64,000 nt of DNA, taken from Chinchilla lanigera. Its lineage: Eukaryota; Chordata; Mammalia; Rodentia; Chinchillidae. The stretch spans positions 29,559,838 through 29,623,837 of the forward strand of contig NW_004955404.1 of assembly GCF_000276665.1 (NCBI RefSeq). Reading direction: 5' to 3'. The notes under the pieces are model-generated. The model saw nothing but the letters and a program-made list of their open reading frames with translations, was not told the DNA's origin and did not search any database. Positions within the stretch are counted from its first letter, which is position 1, and each line of letters opens with the position of its first letter. Positions 13,626-26,182 of this stretch are shown here, one piece after another. Position numbers and translations under genes: made by a program.

Positions 13626-14059
13626 ATATATTCAGCATTGGTAATTCAAAAGAAAATTGAGTTATGGGCTTTTGTCCTCAAATTCTTAATCTACTGAGTA
13701 AAAGGCATACATGTTAAAAATTAAATAGAAGTTCACAAAATAGAGTGCCTCTAAATGGAAAATAAATATCATTAGGATCATCCTCAAATGAGGATAACCA
13801 ATCGAGATACTAAGTTTTGGCTAAGACTACATACGATCAGTGCCCAGAAAAAAAGAAAATAATATTCTAGGCTTTATTAGTTCATTTTATATCAGCAGAC
13901 TGCAGATTTTGAGTTAAGAGTCCAGTGATTTTATTTTCAGTAATACTTTCTGTACATTATTCCCCAAAGCAATTTACACTATTCAAATATATTAAGATCT
14001 CATGTTTAAGCCCTTTCTATGCTTTGTAAACAATTTTATTTAATTTCTTACAAAAAGAA

Positions 14060-14400
14060 TAGATGTTGTGAAAAGGAAAGAAACTGCTCAAAAAGAAAGA
14101 GCAACTGGGATGGGGGAAAGGAAAAAAGAAGGAAGGGAAAAAATATATATCTATACACATATACATACATACATACATATACAAGATAGCTAAGATAATA
14201 CTACTAATTTCTATCAGTTCATGGAAAGGAACAGTGCTTATATTGTTTCATCAATTTTGCATGCCTATATCTTGTAATCTAAGCAACTACTCTGAAGATA
14301 ATAATACATAATATAATAACCATTATTAATTTCTAATCATACAGAAATTCTGTATCATTTTCATTATTTTTTTCTCTTTAAAATAAATAAATAAATACAA
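14060..14400 (+). mobile_element. L1 3'UTR tail
   Basis: gttgtgaaaaggaaagaaac, a CATA/TATA stretch, tagctaagataatactacta and a final ctctttaaaataaataaata. Same family as the tail ending near 50.31 kb. Confidence 0.72.
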
Positions 14401-15929
14401 ACATAAAACTGGAAGAGAACACTTACATAATTTGCCTGTGTTGACTCCTTGTTATGTAAGACTTCACAAATTTTAAAACCTGGATAGTAAAAGATCATCT
14501 TAGGGAGGCACAAAATAAGTTTTGAGGTATAGAATAGAAAATTTCTTAGATTCAAGTGAGTGGCCATTCCCTATGCAAACTTGAGAGTACTAGGTAAATA
14601 TTAGTTATCTATAAGAATATACTTTGCACCAAAAATAATCTTCTTGTAATTATGTATCCTTTTAAAACATACACATTTAATCAATTTTTAAAAATCACCT
14701 ACTTGTGATTAAAAAATATTTCTTTAAACAATCATGATGTAGGTGCTATCTCCCTAGAAAATTAAATGTTATAAAATAACCTTTTTCTCTTTCTTCAGAG
14801 TAGGGGAGAGTAAAAAAAAAAAAACTTTCTTCAGAAGGGGAGGATTTTGACCCTGTACTCACAGCTTCAAGACATGTCTTGACTACTTTCCATAAATTCT
14901 CACATAATTTACAAAGGTTCCATAAATTCTCACATATCCAGGTTCAGGGTCACAAAGCTGTCGCATACAGCGTGAGTGCTATTTGCAGACTCTACCGAGT
15001 CATAATGGTTGTCAGCAAATGGCACACAAGCGCTTTGAGCTGGGATGTAAATGAGCTCATTAGCAGGTGTCCAACTAGAGACCACTGTGGGAGCACTGCA
15101 GCAAAATGTGCCGCTGAAACCACAAACCCTTCCATAGGTGCACTCCTGCGGCTACTTCCCTCTAAACCCAGAAGGTAGCTCACTGACCACACCGCTAGGC
15201 CCCAAGCAGAAATCAGCCCAGGCTAAGGATTTAGGGCACAAGAGGAAATCAGGAAGAAGGCAACAGTCGGTCAGAATGTCCCACCAGATACACTCTGGCA
15301 CCTCATGACTTATCACCTCTGCGCTCTAAGCAGATTTTTTGTTAATGTTTGAGTTTTCTTTTCAAAAACATAAAGATCATGAGATCAGTACCAAGTACCT
15401 AAAATATTTGCCCTAATAAACAACATCTGCATTTGAAGTCCAGGCTAACACTAAAAGAAAAGGCAGAAATTCTTTGTTTTCTAACTGTATGTATTTAAGG
15501 ATGCTGTGTGACATTGTGACACACATACATGCAGTAACCAGATCAGGATTCAGCATACCCATCACCTCAAACATTCACCATTGCTCTGTGGTAAGAACAT
15601 TGAAAATACACTCTTCTACTTATTTGAAAAGAAAAAAAAAAAAACATGTGAGGGAGAGTGGGGAAAGGAGGGGAGTGAAACCGACGGGACGGCTTTACAC
15701 TTCCTTCAAATCAATTGCTGCTCCTCAGGACAGTGGATTTCTTAGTGAAGTCTTTCAGTTCTGTGTATGTGAGGGCAAGTACACCATTAGGGACGTCAAT
15801 TAATCATTTTGCAACAAGATAAGGAAAAGTATTATTTTAAAAATACGTCTGTGAATAGGAAAGCAGTGCTACAAGCTGACGAACTGACATGAGGTTTTAG
15901 TTTTTATTTTTTCTAAAAGTAATAGATGT

Positions 15930-16025
15930 GGGGCTGGGGATTTAGCTCAGCGGCAAAAGCGCCTGCCTGGCAAGTGCAAGGTCGTGAGTTCGGTTCCCGG
16001 TACCGGAGAAAAACCAAAAAAAAAA
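15930..16025 (+). mobile_element. ID SINE, young
   Basis: Full ID body with ggtaccggagaaaaaccaaa tail, flanked by aaaagtaatagatgt at 15915-15929 and 16026-16040. Confidence 0.95.
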
Positions 16026-16430
16026 AAAAGTAATAGATGTAAAATAGATGTAAAAAAGTAGTAATAGAAGGAAAACTTTACATGGACTTCACACCATCTC
16101 AAATTATTCAAAATCCAAACTGAAATTAAAATAGCATTAACTGTGACACTGGGCTGAAAAAGAATTAAACATTTGCATACTTTGGCAACAGTGTCTGCTT
16201 TGTGTCAGGTTTCTAGGAGTTAGGAAGCTGGTAATCCACAAGTCCCTGCCTTTGGGCCACTTGTATTCAGATGAAGGGAGGAAAACCCTATTCTCAAAGA
16301 AAATGCTTAATAATACTTGTTGCTTGAAATTACTGACTGTCCAAGACAGAAATGAAAAAAAGAAAAAGAAACAAAAAGAAAAACCTCTTTTCTAAACAAA
16401 AAGAAAAAACTTTTTAATTATTAAAACTAT

Positions 16431-16496
16431 TTTTTTTGGTGCTGGGAATCGAACTCAGGACCTTGCACTTGTCAGGCAGGTGCTGATATCCCTGGC
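16431..16496 (-). mobile_element. Old ID fragment
   Basis: Reverse complement reads gcacctgcctgacaagtgca then gagttcgattcccagcacc, an ID body lacking its intact 5' part. Confidence 0.8.
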
Positions 16497-17084
16497 AATT
16501 ATTGAAACTTATAAAACATAAAATGCTCACATTATTCCAGTTAAATATCTTATTATGAATAAAGTTTAAGATGAAACCATAATTTTTTAATCTGTTAATT
16601 AACTATTACTGACAAAATATCTCCTTTAACTGGAAGCGAGTAATTCTTCAGAACCTCGAGGGAGTACATAAAACTTTCTCCCCAAACTCTTACAAAACCA
16701 TATTTCAATGACAGTTAAACAGTCTCACACCCATAAGGAGGACTAAGCCGGAAAGATATAGTGACTAAGGGAGGTCACAATATCTTCAACAAAAGCCAGA
16801 TTAACATTAAGTAAAAATAGGCCTAGATTTTAGCATTCTCTGTTCTGTGGATCCACAGTAAGGGAAATAAGAACTTGAAAGGTTCTAGAATTGCAGGTTC
16901 AAGTTACCACCAAGCGTACTAAGTTCTATGTTAAAGCAAAAAAAACAGGAAGACTGAAAATGTATAGGAAAATCCTGAAATCCTCTGCTCATTCCCCTGC
17001 CAAGCAATTGCTCCTCTTTTACTTTTAACAAAGAAAAGTGTTAGTACTTGAATAAACAAACAGAAAACCACCAGATTTAAGAAT

Positions 17085-17395
17085 ACTGTGATTGTTTATC
17101 TTGATGGCATGCAGATGTTTCCAGACATGAGCAGAACATGGAGACATGATTGTGCAGACTATATCTGACCCCTAGTCCCTTACTTTGGTGTACTCTTTCC
17201 TCTCATTCCTCTTCTAGCCATGATGCAAACAGCTTTTTCCCCCCACCATAACTTTCCACCATGAGATTACCCATTGACTGCAACTTCTGAAACCGTAAGC
17301 CAAAATAAGCCTCTTCTTTAAATTGTGTATATCAGGCATTTTGCCTCAATAATGGAAAGCCACCCAAGTACAGATACCATCACAAATAAGAGTGT
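17085..17395 (+). mobile_element. MaLR-type LTR remnant
   Basis: atgattgtgcagactatatc, ttctagccatgatgcaaaca, gtaagccaaaataagcctct and a final tcaataatggaaagccaccc show the same MaLR-like layout as the copy at 12.9 kb. Confidence 0.5.
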
Positions 17396-17424
17396 CTTAC
17401 AAAAACCAGAAAGTGAAAATCTGC

Positions 17425-17545
17425 ACACTAGAAGTGAGTCCAGTGAGGGCACAAATTTCACATCTGTATTGTTTATTTCTGCTATATCCCTGTTACCTAC
17501 AACAGTGCCTACCCCACAGATGGTACTTAACAAATACATAGTAAA
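17425..17545 (+). mobile_element. L2 LINE 3' fragment
   Basis: gtgagggcacaaatttcaca, atatccctgttacctacaac and agtgcctaccccacagatgg match the L2 3' end in sense. Confidence 0.7.
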
Positions 17546-17549
17546 GGGT

Positions 17550-18870
17550 TGGGACATGTTCACAAAGTTAGAACATAAAACAATAATCAAAGATAAAATG
17601 CAAAGAAAAAAATATAACGACATCAATCCAGGAGATTCAACATTTGCCCAAAAGGTCTATTCAGAAAGAAAGAATAAACAGAGTTGGGAGCAGGCAATTA
17701 CAGAGAAATAAGTCAGGAAACTTCTTTCATATTGAAGGGACACTACATGTCTACCAAAAAAATGTTAAAGTTCAAAATACCAAGAATAAAAGATTCCAAA
17801 CTGTCCACATCATTTTAGGTAGAAAGATTATAAAGAATGAGAAATAAGAACAGTACTGGACTGACTCCAACAACAAATTTGAAGCTAAAACATAATGGAA
17901 TATTCCCTTCTCATTCTGTGGGAAATTACTTTGACCAGAATTCTTAGCCCAAGTTGAAGAATTATTTTCTTATTGTCTATAATGGTTTGAACAATCTTTC
18001 ATTCTTACATCTGGTAATCTGAGCAATGTAGGTGAGGACAGCAATACGTAATGTAACAACCACTGTTGATTCGTATTATTTTGTCTTGAGACTCTGTATC
18101 ACTTTGAATGTTCATGCTTTGATTTGTTTATGTTTGTGATACTGGTATGCTGCTACTGTTCTATTTCTTTGTTTCTCATTTACTACTCTCTTTAAAATAA
18201 AAAAAAAAAGATAAAGGTACAATAAAGACTTTTTTCAGAAATATAACCTTCTCAAAGTTCACCTCCCAAATATTTTGTTTCCCTTCTTACTCCTCCAGGT
18301 AGCAAATGGAGAATTCATTCCAAAAAACAAAGAAAATATAAGAAATGGGAGGGCTTTGCATCTAGGAATCAGGGGATATAATGGTGAAGGCAGGCCAGGG
18401 TAATTCCAACGATAAAGTAAAAGGACAGTCTACTGTGACAGTTGTTGGGAGAACCTGTTCTTAAAAGTAAGAACAGAGGGAACTGCAGAAGGAATAATAA
18501 CAAAGCCAAACCCTTGGATTTATACATCTCAGTGCAGTGAGGACAGTCCAGCTGGCGAGTCTGGGAGTAAATTAATGGTATGACCAAAAAAAAAGCAAGT
18601 GTCTTTTTACAGTTATCTGGAGGGAAAAGCTATATAAAAAAGAAACATGATAAAATATTGCAAGGCTGAGATACAACTGTTTCTATCACAATATATGTTC
18701 ATTCAGGTATCCTAAAACTAGTAAAAGCTACACAGGGAAGAAATGCAGAGAGAAAGTGCACAGATGGTATTAAAAGGAACAAACCTTCACAATCCAAAGT
18801 CTAAAGCCAATAGACAGTGTTTAGAACTGAGAATGTAATATTATATGGGCTGCCACAGTGAACACAGAAT
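17550..18870 (+). mobile_element. Old L1/HAL1-like fragment split by a younger L1 tail
   Basis: The left piece ends near gaccagaattcttagcccaa (about 17950). The right piece resumes near tctcaaagttcacctcccaa (about 18252) and continues to about 18870. The intervening 17985-18220 is a different L1 3' end, giving a nested arrangement. Confidence 0.5.
17985..18220 (+). mobile_element. L1 3'UTR tail nested in older L1
   Basis: Shares aatctgagcaatgtaggtga, gcaatacgtaatgtaacaac and the ctctttaaaataaaaa end with tails at about 14.06-14.40 and 49.88-50.31 kb. Confidence 0.65.
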
Positions 18871-19387
18871 TGAGAATTTAAGCCATTAACAATCTAAAAA
18901 TAGAATTTAAAAAGTGAACAAAAATCTGAAATAAATAGCTTTTATTAAATGCATCTGGGAAATAAAGTATACACGGGCAGATGGCGCAGAATCTATTTTT
19001 ACTATAATATTTTAAAGACTAATTTTTAAGCCACAGACATTATTTTATATAACACAGACATAATTTCAATTTAAAAATTAGCCAATTAACATACTCTCAT
19101 CAGTTATTTCTTATCACATACTAAGAGTAAGGGTCTTTGGAAGAAAAACATTTAGTTTCACAGCAAAAGAGGGTCTAGATTTATATGTGAATTTAGTAAA
19201 AACTGGTTTTCTGCCTAAGCTTTTATATGAGTGATTTTTAAAAATTTAAATAAATTATAAATTAAACAAACTATATAATGAAAACTACAGCATGTCAATT
19301 CATGCCCTTACAGTTCTATTTTAGATCTTGACCCCCAAAAGGAAACATTTCATCTAAAATATCAAAAACAACCATCAATCTGAGCTA

Positions 19388-19875
19388 ATGCCCAAGGTTG
19401 CCAAACTGTGGTCAGCCTAACCCTAACCCAGCCTGTTCTGGTTTTTAACACCAAACAGCAGCCAGCTAAAAATGGTTTGTACATTTAATGGAAAGAAACA
19501 GAAGAACATATCTAATTTCATTTGAAAAATAACATACAGTTGAAATCTCAGTGTCCGTAAGTAAAGTTTTATTGGAAAACAGTGAACACGGCCTTGTTCA
19601 TTGCCCCCAGCACCCTTACTAGTACTGAGGATTGAACCCAGGGCCTTGGAACTGAGCTCCAGCCCCAACCCTCTTCTTTTTATGTTATTTTTTGACACAG
19701 GGCCTCACTACGCTGCTGAAGTTGGGTCTGAATTTTCCATCCTCCTCCCTCAGCCTCCTAGAGTGCTGAGACTACAGGCATGTGGCTGCTTGCTTTCTGG
19801 TGATGGCTGAGTTGAACAATCTCGCAACGGATTGTGCGGCCTGCAGATATTTGTTATCTGGGCTCCTGTGAGATA
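19388..19875 (-). mobile_element. hAT-like ancient DNA transposon, reverse copy
   Basis: Same family as the copy near 2 kb, opposite strand: aaggttgccaaactgtggtc, agtaaagttttattggaaaa, then after the SINE pair ggcctgcagatatttgttat. Interrupted by the reversed ID/B1. Confidence 0.6.
19600..19800 (-). mobile_element. Reversed B1 and ID SINE pair
   Basis: 19600-19670 is a reversed ID (aggattgaacccagggcctt, ctgagctccagcccc). 19680-19800 is a reversed B1 (gacacagggcctcactacgc, ctcagcctcctagagtgctg). They may be a B1-ID dimer on the minus strand or two adjacent insertions. They sit inside a hAT-like repeat. Confidence 0.78.
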
Positions 19876-20190
19876 TGTTTATTGATCACAGGAGTACAGG
19901 ATTACAATTTTGAATTTCATCTAAATTTTACTTCAAATGATTAATCCAAACTTATGTATGAAAATGTGAATATAAAAGTGCAGGAGTCCGACGCTGCTTG
20001 AATAAGCAGGCTCAAAGAGGCAATTTATACAACTCTCAAAGGAGAAAAAAGTCTCTAATGGTTTGCTGAGGGTCACTGAGGTGACCGGGAACAGAATCAA
20101 TACTAGAGTCTCCCAACATGGTTCTTCCATTATATAAACATCTGTCACCAAATTTGTCACCCTAGTATATTTTTGCCCCTATACTAGTCT

Positions 20191-20404
20191 TTTTTTTTTT
20201 TTTTTTTTTTTTTTNNNNNNNNNNNNNNNNNNNNNNNNNNNNNNNNNNNNNNNNNNNNNNNNNNNNNNNNNNNNNNNNNNNNNNNNNNNNNNNNNNNNNN
20301 NNNNNNNNNNNNNNTTTTGGTTTTTCTCCGGTACCAGGAACCGAACTCACGACCTTGTGCTTGCCAGGCAGGCACTTTTGCCACTGAGCTAAATCCCCAG
20401 CCCC
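20191..20404 (-). mobile_element. ID SINE, young, with target-site duplication
   Basis: Minus-strand ID body (ggctggggatttagctcagt read in reverse, with tRNA-like A and B box region), poly(T) tail containing the N gap, and a 16-base duplication gcccctatactagtct on both sides (20175-20190 and 20405-20420). Confidence 0.93.
20215..20314. other. 100-N assembly gap in an ID poly(T) tail
   Basis: Exactly 100 N, a conventional placeholder, placed within the T-run of a minus-strand ID SINE. The homopolymer is the likely cause. Confidence 0.95.
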
Positions 20405-20554
20405 GCCCCTATACTAGTCTTCAGAGTGCTATTATTAAATCAGTTTTTTCACTTTAGATACCATTTTTATAAAACATACTCTTTTAGCTTCACCTTCTCC
20501 AAATATTTAAAGCATATTTCTGTTGATATTTACCTACAATAGTGTCAGTGTGGC

Positions 20555-20790
20555 AGTACAGAATACTGGCTAACAAAAGGATCTCTGGTGACTGGGAGAT
20601 TCTGGCTCTCTGCCCCCAGGCATCACGTTGGTCTTGCAATCCTCTGAACACCTCTAGATTTCACTCTCTTCAACTCTTTCAGGTGAGCATATTACCTACT
20701 TCCCGTGAATGTAGTTAGGCTGAATAAGATGAATATGTCAAGTAATGACTGTCACAGAGTTAAGAGTTCAGGAAACATCACCCATATTTT
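20555..20790 (+). mobile_element. MIR-like SINE
   Basis: A diverged sense MIR is suggested by tctggctctctgcc, attacctacttcccgtgaat and the following tail. Divergence is high. Confidence 0.55.
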
Positions 20791-20864
20791 GTTTTATGTT
20801 TAAAGATTTCACAGCTATTCAGTTTCCTTGACGAGCTTCAGCAGCACCTTTGTCAATGCACACT

Positions 20865-20990
20865 GTCTGTAAGAATCACACTAGTAACCTGTCAGTGTGG
20901 ATTCCCTTGGTCCTACTCTCAGACACTTAGATTTTTTTCATCTGGAAAGGGCAGGAATCTGTACTTTCAAGTTCATGTGCAACTTGGATA
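20865..20990 (+). mobile_element. MER5-like hAT fragment
   Basis: aagaatcacactagtaacct then ggcaggaatctgtactttca follow the layout of a MER5-type element. Confidence 0.42.
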
Positions 20991-21516
20991 CAGGTAGACA
21001 GTGTAATGGACACTGTTCCTAGACAACAAAATGTGCCAAGAGGTTAAGAGACAAGCCAAAAGCCTAAGCAATCACGGTTGTAACTATCTGCTGTACCAGC
21101 ATAGTAAGGAGATGAGTACTATTCATTCCTTTTACTGCTTTTCCTTTCACAACTGTCTTTTCTCTTTAAACTTCTGTAGGGCTCCATAAATTAACTAATA
21201 TAATATACAATACAATGATTATTTCCTAGTTTATTAAAGTTAGGACTTCCAGTTATACATCCAGTGAATTACTGAAGGAGCTCAATAAGGCCAATATTCA
21301 GGTTAGTAACTTTAGAATATTGAAGATTGAGCCATTTAATTTAATGACATATTTGCAAAAAGAAAGAAAAAAATGGGTTCCTATGTTATGTCACAAGCTA
21401 AAATAAGCTAAAAATCTGAATTAAAACCAAGCACAAAACTAAACACAGTCTATATTGACAGTCTGATGTGCGGGACATGTGAAAGGACCTGCAGGAGACA
21501 TCTGCACCTCAGGCTA

Positions 21517-21774
<258 letters not shown>

Positions 21775-23254
21775 TTATAGGTATGATACAGCTATAGAGA
21801 GAGAACCTCTCTTCTGGGAAAAACAACATGCGTTCAACAGTTTCTATAGAGACAGAACTCAAGTTTGAATATCTCAAAGTACCAAAAGTCATTTTAACAG
21901 GCAGATATCCCCAAATAGAATGTAACACTTTTCTAAGCTTAGTGAGAACTACTTCAAAAGAAAATCTAAAAATTCCCCCTTTAACTGTGTTTCAAAGTCA
22001 GAATGGGCATCCTGAGGCTCTCATGACCTTCCTTCATATGTCTAGAAATGGAACACCTTCATCTCTCTTTTCCACAGCAGAATCTCATCTGAATTTGGAC
22101 TAATGGATGAGCACATCACGTGAGCAACAAAGCAAACAGGTGTTGTTCTTTTTTAAAATAAACCAAAACACAAGTCAGCTCTTCATTAATTCTCTGAACC
22201 CTTAAGTAAATTTCTACCATCTCAAATCTACACTAAACTTAGTAAAAGCTTTTTCATAAAAGCCAAAGAAACAGCCTTAAGAGATGGTTTTGGCCAAGAT
22301 CACTTTTACCATCTACAATACTACATAGTAATGAGGAATATTAAAAAAAAAAACACCCGGAGGTACTGTAAGTTCCAACACCTGGCAGGTTCTCTATCAC
22401 TGACTTACTGTACTATGCTAAGGTAAACTTAAAAATATCTTCAGTGACAGGATTAAATAAAAAGTGTGAAGGCCAGCCAGCAGTTAGCCAAGACAGGGAG
22501 GAAAAATCACCTGCTCACAACTGCTCTCTCTAGTATTCAACCTTACCATACGTAAGCTTATTTTAATTACTAATCTCACTAAATACTCTTTCAAAGTCAC
22601 CATAATTTGAATGAGCACATACTCTTGAAGTAAGAAATTTCACTATTTATACTTGTGCTATTCTAGACAGGACATCTACCTGTTAGAGTAATTTACTAAT
22701 TATTCAAGATACTTGGAACTGCACTATTTTTTGGGAACTTACTCTTAAAGATTAGGAGTGGGGAAACATCACTGTCATAACTGTCACTCCAGTTCAACAG
22801 CATCATAGGCAATGTGTAAATTAACAAATAGGCACGGCTGTGTTCCTATGCACTTTACTTATACACCGTGAAGAGTAAATAGCTTCTTTTCATATTAAAC
22901 TTTTCCATCATATCAAAATGCAAAAACCTGTCTTTCCAGCCATAGAAAGCAAGCAACAGGCCTGATGTTGCTCTGGGGGCAGTTTGTTGACTCTGTGGAA
23001 GACTCTAAAACATATCTCTACTAATTTAATAGTAACTGCAATATATCATTCTTTCCTTAATTTGGTCTCCATCATTAGAAGTCCACAACCCTATCTCCAT
23101 TAGAAGTATATTAATTACAACTGCATGTTCCTGGGTCCCACCTCTGCCCTACTATGGCACACGTGAGTCACAATCCTTCCACCTCTCCTTGCTAACACAC
23201 TCCTGCTCTGCCGATAGTTGGTACCTCTTCCTAGTCCGAGTAAGGGCTGGTCTA

Positions 23255-23430
23255 GGGTAGCTGTTGTCAATCCTTGGTACTTCAGACACAAATTGCTAGA
23301 CCATACTCTACACCCAGGTTTTTGTTTTGGTAGGTTTGGAATAGGGTTAGAAGATAGGAATTTCTAACAAACTCTCAGATGATATTGATAGTACTAGCGC
23401 TATAGGCCACGTCTTGAAATAACCGGGTCT
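23255..23430 (+). mobile_element. MER5-like hAT element
   Basis: ggtagctgttgtcaatcctt, ctctacacccaggtttttgt, gaatttctaacaaactctca-like text: a diverged sense MER5/Charlie-type copy. Confidence 0.5.
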
Positions 23431-23639
23431 ATGTCCGTCAGGGTAATTCCATTCTTCCCCTTTGCCCACTCACTGGTTCAGGGTCCTGGATACAAACCTT
23501 GCCAATAAAAACTGAGGGGAGAACACCTGATGGGCTTGTGGGAAAACTTTTCCTTGTGTTTACAGGTGTCACAAAAGGCCCAATTATATGCTGCTTATAG
23601 AAAATGCACTGGAAGTACAGATACTTCTGTCGATTAAAA

Positions 23640-26182
23640 AATTAAAAACTAAAAAATAAAAAGACAAAAAAACTATCTACAAAGAAAAGCCCAAACATGG
23701 AAGGCTTACTGCTGCATTTCTCCAAACATTTAAAGGAAATGTCAATTCTTCACAAACTCTTCCAAAACAAATTAAAAAAAAAGAGGAGAGAATACCTCGC
23801 TACACATTCTATGAGGCCGGTATTACACTGATACCATAGTCAGACACAGAGGGTATACAAAGAAAAAGAGAAAGAAAAAAACACTGGAGACCAATATCAC
23901 TCATGGGCAGATGCAAAAAGTCTAAATATTTTAGCAAGTTGAATCCGACAATGCTAATGAAGATACTTCTTCAATACCAAGTGGGGTTTATCCCAGATGT
24001 AAAGTTTGACTTAATACCACATATTAACTAAAGTGGAAAAGTCATGATAACCTCAGTAGGAAAGAAAAAAGGCACCTGACGTCAATTTCTAATAAAAATT
24101 CCCAGTAAGTTGGAAACAGAAAGAAAACTTCTCAATCCAGTTAAAGATGTTACCAAAACACACAGTGAATAGTGAAAGACTGAACACTTTCTGGTAATAA
24201 AAAAAATACAGATACTGGTGCTAGTCACCTCTATTCAACACTCTACAGAGGTTTCACTCGGTGTACTCAAACAGTAAATAAAAGCATGTAGGCTGGAAAG
24301 AAGTAAACCTATTTTGATACACAGATGACATGATTGCCTGTGCAAAAAATCAGAGAAACCTGTAAAAAAAGATATTAAAACTCATTTACTTTAGTAGCAA
24401 TATTCTAGTATATTAGATTATGACAGGGAAATTAGTTATATAATTATTAGTTATTATTATAATTATTTGAAACAATTGATATTTTTACATTTTTACTTTC
24501 TGTTTACAATAGCTTACAACCCCCTAAGACACCTAATGATAAATCTGAAAAAAGACATACAAGATTTGTACACTGAAAACTACAAAGTATCCTGAGGTAC
24601 ATGAAAGAAGACAAAAATGAAGGGATATAATACCAGGTTTATGGATCAGAGACTAAATGCTGTTAATGTGTCAGTTCTCCTTAAATTGATCTGTATAATT
24701 AACAAACTCTCAATCAACATCCCAGTAGGCTTTTAAGTATATCTTACATAAAAGTTGATTCTGGAATTTATATGGTAATGCAAAGATTCTACAATAATCA
24801 AACTATGATTTAAAAACAAAATTGGAGAGCTGTCACTGACTGAGTACTACTAAGGACAGTTCAATATGGCACAAAGATAAAGAGATTAATAGAAAAAACA
24901 GATGAGTCAGAAACAGAATCACATGTAGAATATAGACTTTTAACATAGTACAAAGAGCATTCAGTTGAAGACAGGACAGTCTTTTGGATAAATGGTGCTA
25001 AAAGAAAATGGATATCCATATACAAAAAAGTGAACTTTGAGCCTTACTTCACAAAACATCCAAAATTAACTCAGAATGCTCAGAGACAAACCTCAGGCTG
25101 TAAAACTTCTGTTAGAAACCACAAGTGAAAATCTTTGTGCCATTCTTTTGGCAAAAACTTCTTAGGTATAATTTATACGACTAAAGACACGATCCATAAG
25201 AAAAGAAATTATTAGCTGGACTTTACAAAAAATAAAATGGCTCTTTGAAATACACTGCTAAGAAAAAGACAAGCCATGAATTGGGAAGAATGTTTGCAAA
25301 TAATATCTGGCACATAATTTTTATGTAGAATTTCTATAAAGAAACTCAGCAAGCTCAGTAACAAGCAATCTAATTTTAAAATGGGCAAAAACAACGGAGT
25401 AGATACTTCATCAAAGAAGGGCTGACAGTGACAAACAGGATATAAAGAAATGATTAAAGAAGTGCAAACTAAAACCGTAACAGGACACTGTCACCCACGT
25501 ATTAGAATGGTTAATATTTTAAAAAGACTGGCTAGCCAAGTGCTGATGAACGTGGGGTACAACTGAAATCTCCACTGCTAGTGGAAACTTAAAATGGAAA
25601 AACCACTTTGGAAAGGAGTTTGGCAGTATCTTACAAGGTTAACACATACCTATTCACGTCTGTGAGAAAATGAGACCAAGAGAAATGAGACCATGTGTAC
25701 GTATAAGGATCTGCACACAAATGTCCATAGCAGTTTTGTTTATAAAAACCAAAAGCTGAAAACAACCCAAATGCCCATCAAAAGATGAATGTCTAAACAA
25801 ACCATAGTTCTACCCCGGCAATCTAATAGCTGTGACAGTTAAAGGGAATGAAATACTGATGAACTTCAGTGAACCACACAGATGAACTTCCAAAGCCAGA
25901 CCTAAATAAACAAATGAAAGAGAGTACATACTATACAATTCCACTGATACAAACTATGGAGAAAGCAAACTCATGCATACTGACGAAAAATAGAGCCATG
26001 TTTGCCTGGAGGTAGGCAGGATTAGAAAGGAGGAAACACAAGCCACTAGGAAACCTCACCGTTCACGTTCTTCATCAGTGTGACGGTTTTATGGATATAT
26101 TCATGTCAAAGTATATCAAATCAGACATTTTAAATATGTGCAGCAGTTTATACATCTCTATACTTCAATAACATTTTTTAAA
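23640..26182 (+). mobile_element. 5'-truncated sense L1 with ORF2 3' half and 3'UTR
   Basis: Old L1 in sense. Reverse-transcriptase-region codons near 23.97 kb (caagtggggtttatcccaga), ORF2 C-terminal sequence near 25.45-25.80 kb (aagtgcaaactaaaaccgta, ggaaaaaccactttggaaag, aaacaacccaaatgcccatc) and a typical 3' end (tacttcaataacattttttaaaa). Many frame breaks. It lies antisense to SLAIN1 inside intron 1. Confidence 0.85.

Noticed and set aside
14879..15178. Overlapping 99- and 66-codon frames on opposite strands
   Set aside because: No recognisable domain, splice sites or promoter. The higher GC of this patch explains fewer stops.
17325..17711. 128-codon plus-strand frame
   Set aside because: Spans an L2 fragment and old L1-like sequence. 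Not a gene.
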